Below, one piece after another: positions 61,502-64,000 of a stretch of 64,000 nt of DNA; position 1 is the stretch's first letter; every line of letters begins with the position of its first letter. Source of the stretch: Candidatus Latescibacterota bacterium (GTDB lineage: Bacteria; JAAXHH01); assembly GCA_022823465.1 (NCBI GenBank), contig JAJEHX010000053.1, positions 62,001 through 126,000 of the forward strand, read 5' to 3'. The position numbers and the translations under genes were made by a program. The notes under the pieces are model-generated. The model was not told the origin of the DNA. It made no database searches and saw only the letters and a list, made by a program, of their open reading frames with translations.

Positions 61502-62905
61502 ATGTTGACACGATGTCAGATCTTCCGGCCGATATCCCTGGTGACGGCGGCGGGCTTGCTGGTGGCAACCCTGGGCATGGCGTGTCGGGACGGGCAGGAA
61601 GAAACCACGCAAAACAACAGCGCGGGAGCAACGACTTCGCCGCCCAACGCAACGACTGCGCCGCCGGAGGCAACGACCGCGCCGCCTAGTGCAACGACTG
61701 CGCCGCCGGAGGCAGCGACTGCGCCGCCGGAGGCAACGACTGCGCCGCCTAGCGCAACAACGGAGCATGAACGCGTAAGAAGTCCGGGGGTTTCCGACGC
61801 CCAAGTCCTATTCGGCCAGTCCGCCGCTTTCTCCGGGCCGGCCCGGGAACTGGGCAGGCAGATGCGCCTGGGCATCGAGGCGGCGTTTCACGAGGCCAAT
61901 CAGGCGGGCGGCGTCCATGGCCGCCGGTTGAAGCTCGAGACCATGGACGATGCATACGAAGACGACTATGCCTATACCAACACCGAGCAGTTGATCGAGA
62001 ACAACGAGGTATTCGCCCTTGTCGGAGCCGTCGGTACGCCCACCTCCCGTGCGGCATCCCCGCTGGCGCACGCGGCCGGGGTGCCCTTTCTGGGCCCGTT
62101 TACCGGCGCGGAGTTCCTGCGAGACCCACGCCTGGACAACGTGCTCAACTTCCGCGCCTCGTACTACCAGGAAACCGAGGAGATGGTGGCCCGTCTCACC
62201 GCGGACCTGGGCGTAACGCGCGTCGCCGTGCTCTACCAGGACGATTCTTACGGCCAGAACGGACTGGAGGGTACGCGGCTGGCTCTGGAACGCCGGGAAC
62301 TGAAACCGGTCGCGTCCTGGCACTACCCGCGCAATACCAGCGCCGTGAAGGGGGCCGCACTCAGGATCATTGCGGCAAATCCGGAGGCCGTCATCATGAT
62401 TGGCTCCTATGCCCCGGTCGTCAGGACGATCGAATTGGTACGGCGCGAATTGGACCCGGTACTTATGGCCGTTTCATTCGTGGGCAGCAACGCGCTGGCC
62501 GACGCCCTGGGCGAGGACGGCGCCGGCGTCTACGTTACGCAAGTGGTTCCGTTGCCGCGAGACGGCGGCATCCCGGTGGTCGCCCGCTATCACAGCGCGA
62601 TATCCGAGTACGAGCCCGGGGCGGAGCCAGGGTTCGTTTCGCTGGAGGGCTACCTGGCAGGCCGTCTGGCCGTCGCCGGTCTCGAAACCTGCGGCCCGGA
62701 ACTCAGTCGCGAATGTTTCCTCCGATCTTTGCAGGACGCTGAAACCATAGATATCGACGGCATTCAACTGAAATACGGTCCCGGCGACAACCAGGGTTCC
62801 GATACCGTGTTCCTGACCGTAATCGGCGCCGATGGGAAGTACCACCAGGTCGAGAAACTCGGAGACCCTTATCCGGGAAGTCCCAGGACTACTCCAGCAC
62901 CTTGA
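61502..62905 (+). CDS. Branched-chain-amino-acid-type ABC substrate-binding lipoprotein
   Basis: This 467-residue protein has a lipoprotein signal (ISLVTAAGLLVATLGMAC), then a Thr/Pro/Ala-rich linker with eight-residue repeats (TTAPPSA/TTAPPEA, about 40-90), and a Peripla_BP_6 ligand domain (VLFGQSAAFSGPARELGRQMRLGIEAAFHEANQAGGVHGRRLKLETMDD). No permease or ATPase gene is adjacent, so it is an orphan receptor. GGAGG before ATG 61502 is good. Confidence 0.9.
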   Translation: MLTRCQIFRPISLVTAAGLLVATLGMACRDGQEETTQNNSAGATTSPPNATTAPPEATTAPPSATTAPPEAATAPPEATTAPPSATTEHERVRSPGVSDAQVLFGQSAAFSGPARELGRQMRLGIEAAFHEANQAGGVHGRRLKLETMDDAYEDDYAYTNTEQLIENNEVFALVGAVGTPTSRAASPLAHAAGVPFLGPFTGAEFLRDPRLDNVLNFRASYYQETEEMVARLTADLGVTRVAVLYQDDSYGQNGLEGTRLALERRELKPVASWHYPRNTSAVKGAALRIIAANPEAVIMIGSYAPVVRTIELVRRELDPVLMAVSFVGSNALADALGEDGAGVYVTQVVPLPRDGGIPVVARYHSAISEYEPGAEPGFVSLEGYLAGRLAVAGLETCGPELSRECFLRSLQDAETIDIDGIQLKYGPGDNQGSDTVFLTVIGADGKYHQVEKLGDPYPGSPRTTPAP

Positions 62906-62926
62906 TGGACTAGGACTACTACAGCA
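62885..62926. repeat. Duplicated 3' end of the binding-lipoprotein gene
   Basis: AGGACTACTCCAGCA at 62885-62899 recurs with one change at 62912-62926. The gene's TGA lies between (62903-62905). Confidence 0.82.
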
Positions 62927-62938
62927 GTTTCCAGTGCA

Positions 62939-63067
62939 ATGACGGACCGGACGCTACTCGACGTGGACGATGCGTTTGATCTGACGATGATCGGACCCGT
63001 AGAAGAAACCGCTCAGGGGACGCTGAATCCGGTGTTGGTCGAGGCGCTTTCGGATGTTGGCTACTAG
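62939..63067 (+). CDS. Short ORF, 42 residues, uncertain
   Basis: MTDRTLLDVDDAFDLTM to DVGY-stop. It has codon use like its neighbours but no recognised family and no clear ribosome-binding site. It may be a remnant. Confidence 0.25.
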   Translation: MTDRTLLDVDDAFDLTMIGPVEETAQGTLNPVLVEALSDVGY

Positions 63068-63078
63068 CGACAAACTAC

Positions 63079-63107
63079 TTGACACTAGAGGACTGGAAAC
63101 CTATATT
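63079..63107 (+). promoter_or_regulatory. Promoter of tRNA-Asn
   Basis: TTGACA (63079-63084), 17-bp spacer, TATATT (63102-63107), 25 bp before the tRNA. Confidence 0.75.
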
Positions 63108-63132
63108 TTGTTGCTGTTTTGAACGGCAACAT

Positions 63133-63204
63133 TCCTCGGTAGCTCAATGGCAGAGCGGGTGGCTGTTAACCACTAGGTTGTTGGTTCGAATCCAACCCGA
63201 GGAG
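63133..63204 (+). tRNA. tRNA-Asn (anticodon GTT)
   Basis: A 72-nt cloverleaf: acceptor TCCTCGG/CCGAGGA, anticodon loop CTGTTAA with GTT, T-arm GTTGG-TTCGAAT-CCAAC, discriminator G. CCA is not encoded. The sequence after it is AT-richer, and 63205-63630 holds no convincing gene. Confidence 0.95.
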
Positions 63205-63630
63205 TCCCCTTGTTTTTATAGTCCTTGTAAACTCCTTTAGACTTACGTAGCCCACCGATTTTCTTGTCCTGCCAATTATCCTACTCTCCTGACCCAAAGG
63301 AAGTATGATGAAAGTCGGCTTTTGGCGGAAACTCAAATTGAAACGATTGGAGTTGACCCGTTTTAGCGGACATGGGATATGGAGTGCCATGAATGTATAT
63401 ACGTATTTTGGTTTCAATAAGTGTTCTAAGATTGAAACTGTCAAGATTCCCATGCCTTAAGCGCGTAGCGGACTCAACTGTATGTTCAGTAACTGGTGTT
63501 GTTTAAATCTTCGTTTGCTGTTACCTTATATTTCACTTCATCTGTGGCTGAATAGTAAGGCACATGTGAAAGAGGAACCTGACGGCCTCTTGGAATAGCG
63601 CAATATTGAGAATATGTGGAGTTCCCAAAC

Positions 63631-63968
63631 ATGGGAGTTGATCGCGAAGTAGATCTAGTCGCCCAAATACAAAAAAGATCAGGAATGGTCGCTACGAATA
63701 TTCTCAACATGCGACGGATCAAAGCATCATTCGGAATATCTCCGTTGAGGAGGTTTTCGACGCCATCGCAAGGTGCGAGCTTATCGAAACCTATCCCGAT
63801 GACAAATTCGGTCCGAGTTGCCTGGTGCTCGGGTTCACGGCGGCGAACAGGCCTTTGCATATACATTGTAGCTACCCATCAAGGGCGATCATAAAGCTCA
63901 TCACCCTGTACGAACCCGATCCGGCTAGATGGATCGACTTCAGGGTAAGGAGATCAGGTCATGGCTGA
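63631..63968 (+). pseudogene. DUF4258 protein gene with a one-base frameshift
   Basis: MGVDREVDLVAQIQK reads from ATG 63631 (GGAG nine bases upstream) up to a run of six A at 63671-63676. The conserved remainder is in the next frame: IRNGRYEYSQHATDQSIIRNISVEEVFDAIARCELIETYPDDKFGPSCLVLGFTAANRPLHIHCSYPSRAIIKLITLYEPD, then a TGA at 63966-63968. A seventh A would restore a normal DUF4258 protein. DUF4258 proteins often pair with an MqsA/YgiT-type antitoxin gene, and a new gene begins at 63961. Confidence 0.8.
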
Positions 63969-64000
63969 CAAAGCAGACTGGAACGAGACTTTGGTAGAAA
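63961..64000 (+). CDS. Start of a gene overlapping DUF4258 (partial, cut by window end)
   Basis: ATG 63961 overlaps the DUF4258 stop by eight bases and reads MADKADWNETLVE before the window ends. The overlap and DUF4258 context suggest a YgiT/MqsA-type zinc-finger antitoxin partner, which only the next bases can settle. Confidence 0.5.
   Translation, partial: MADKADWNETLVE

Noticed and set aside
63166-63453. 95-codon minus-strand frame ending in the tRNA-Asn gene
   Set aside because: Its end is antisense to the tRNA (reading GLDSNQQPSG, a known translation artefact) and the rest has no family signal.
63486-63866. 126-codon minus-strand frame
   Set aside because: It is antisense to the DUF4258 coding region, whose conserved sequence is on the plus strand.

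Overview
The window is about 62% GC, gene-dense, and looks like a chromosome segment of an uncultivated Gram-negative bacterium. The sigma-70 gene has the short N-terminus typical of the FCB superphylum. Two phytanoyl-CoA dioxygenase-type oxygenases, several ABC importers for organic substrates, outer-membrane beta-barrels and a DUF4382 lipoprotein suggest a Latescibacterota-like or related FCB lineage. That placement is an inference, not a demonstration.

Layout. 1-6575: the end of a ketopantoate reductase gene, then a corrinoid methyl-transfer operon. It encodes a homocysteine S-methyltransferase, a PF13769 'virulence factor' protein, an internally duplicated Cys/His protein, a UroD/MtaA-type methyltransferase, a B12-binding corrinoid protein and a ferredoxin-ASKHA corrinoid activator. 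6614-9035: a double GNAT protein, a lone HicB, MazEF with a repeat-rich operator, and a PH-domain protein. 9060-14718: an MDR dehydrogenase, a DHDPS-family lyase, a dihydroorotase/allantoinase-type amidohydrolase, a lactonase-type propeller and a lipoprotein. 15035-17697: a three-gene ABC export/metal-linked cassette (DUF3299, ATPase, His-rich FtsX/MacB-type permease) bracketed by a 27-bp direct repeat. 17885-21795: a membrane protein with a winged-helix regulator, two tRNA-Ser genes, a DUF3566-like protein, GltX and an SRPBCC protein. 21843-27538: a coiled-coil protein, an MFS transporter and a ferric-type ABC importer. 27751-34092: YqeC, rhomboid, UvrB, an SDR lacking its catalytic Lys, a nucleotidyltransferase and a two-gene membrane/PH operon. 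34162-38766: a complete carbohydrate-type ABC importer. 38902-49451: a MORN protein, two PhyH-family oxygenases, PII/AmtB, a large unrecognised protein, a methyltransferase, a metal-dependent hydrolase, Tpx and a class III aminotransferase. 49763-56659: a periplasmic thioredoxin, an AT-rich nuclease-like gene, RpoD, then Hsp20 behind a textbook sigma-54 promoter, and DnaK. 56865-64000: an RHH protein, a YbdK ligase, an OMP, an IS remnant, a CPA2 antiporter with CBS domains, a branched-chain-type binding lipoprotein, tRNA-Asn and a frameshifted DUF4258 gene.

Two signals stand out. The first is the compact corrinoid operon: it looks like a split, activator-dependent methionine synthase whose methyl-donor module is UroD-like instead of pterin-binding. 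The second is a window-wide habit. Spacers are repeatedly made of diverged tandem duplications (13-65 bp units), and in at least ten cases the duplicated unit is the 3' end of the adjacent gene including its stop codon. Two start regions and many spacers show the same thing.
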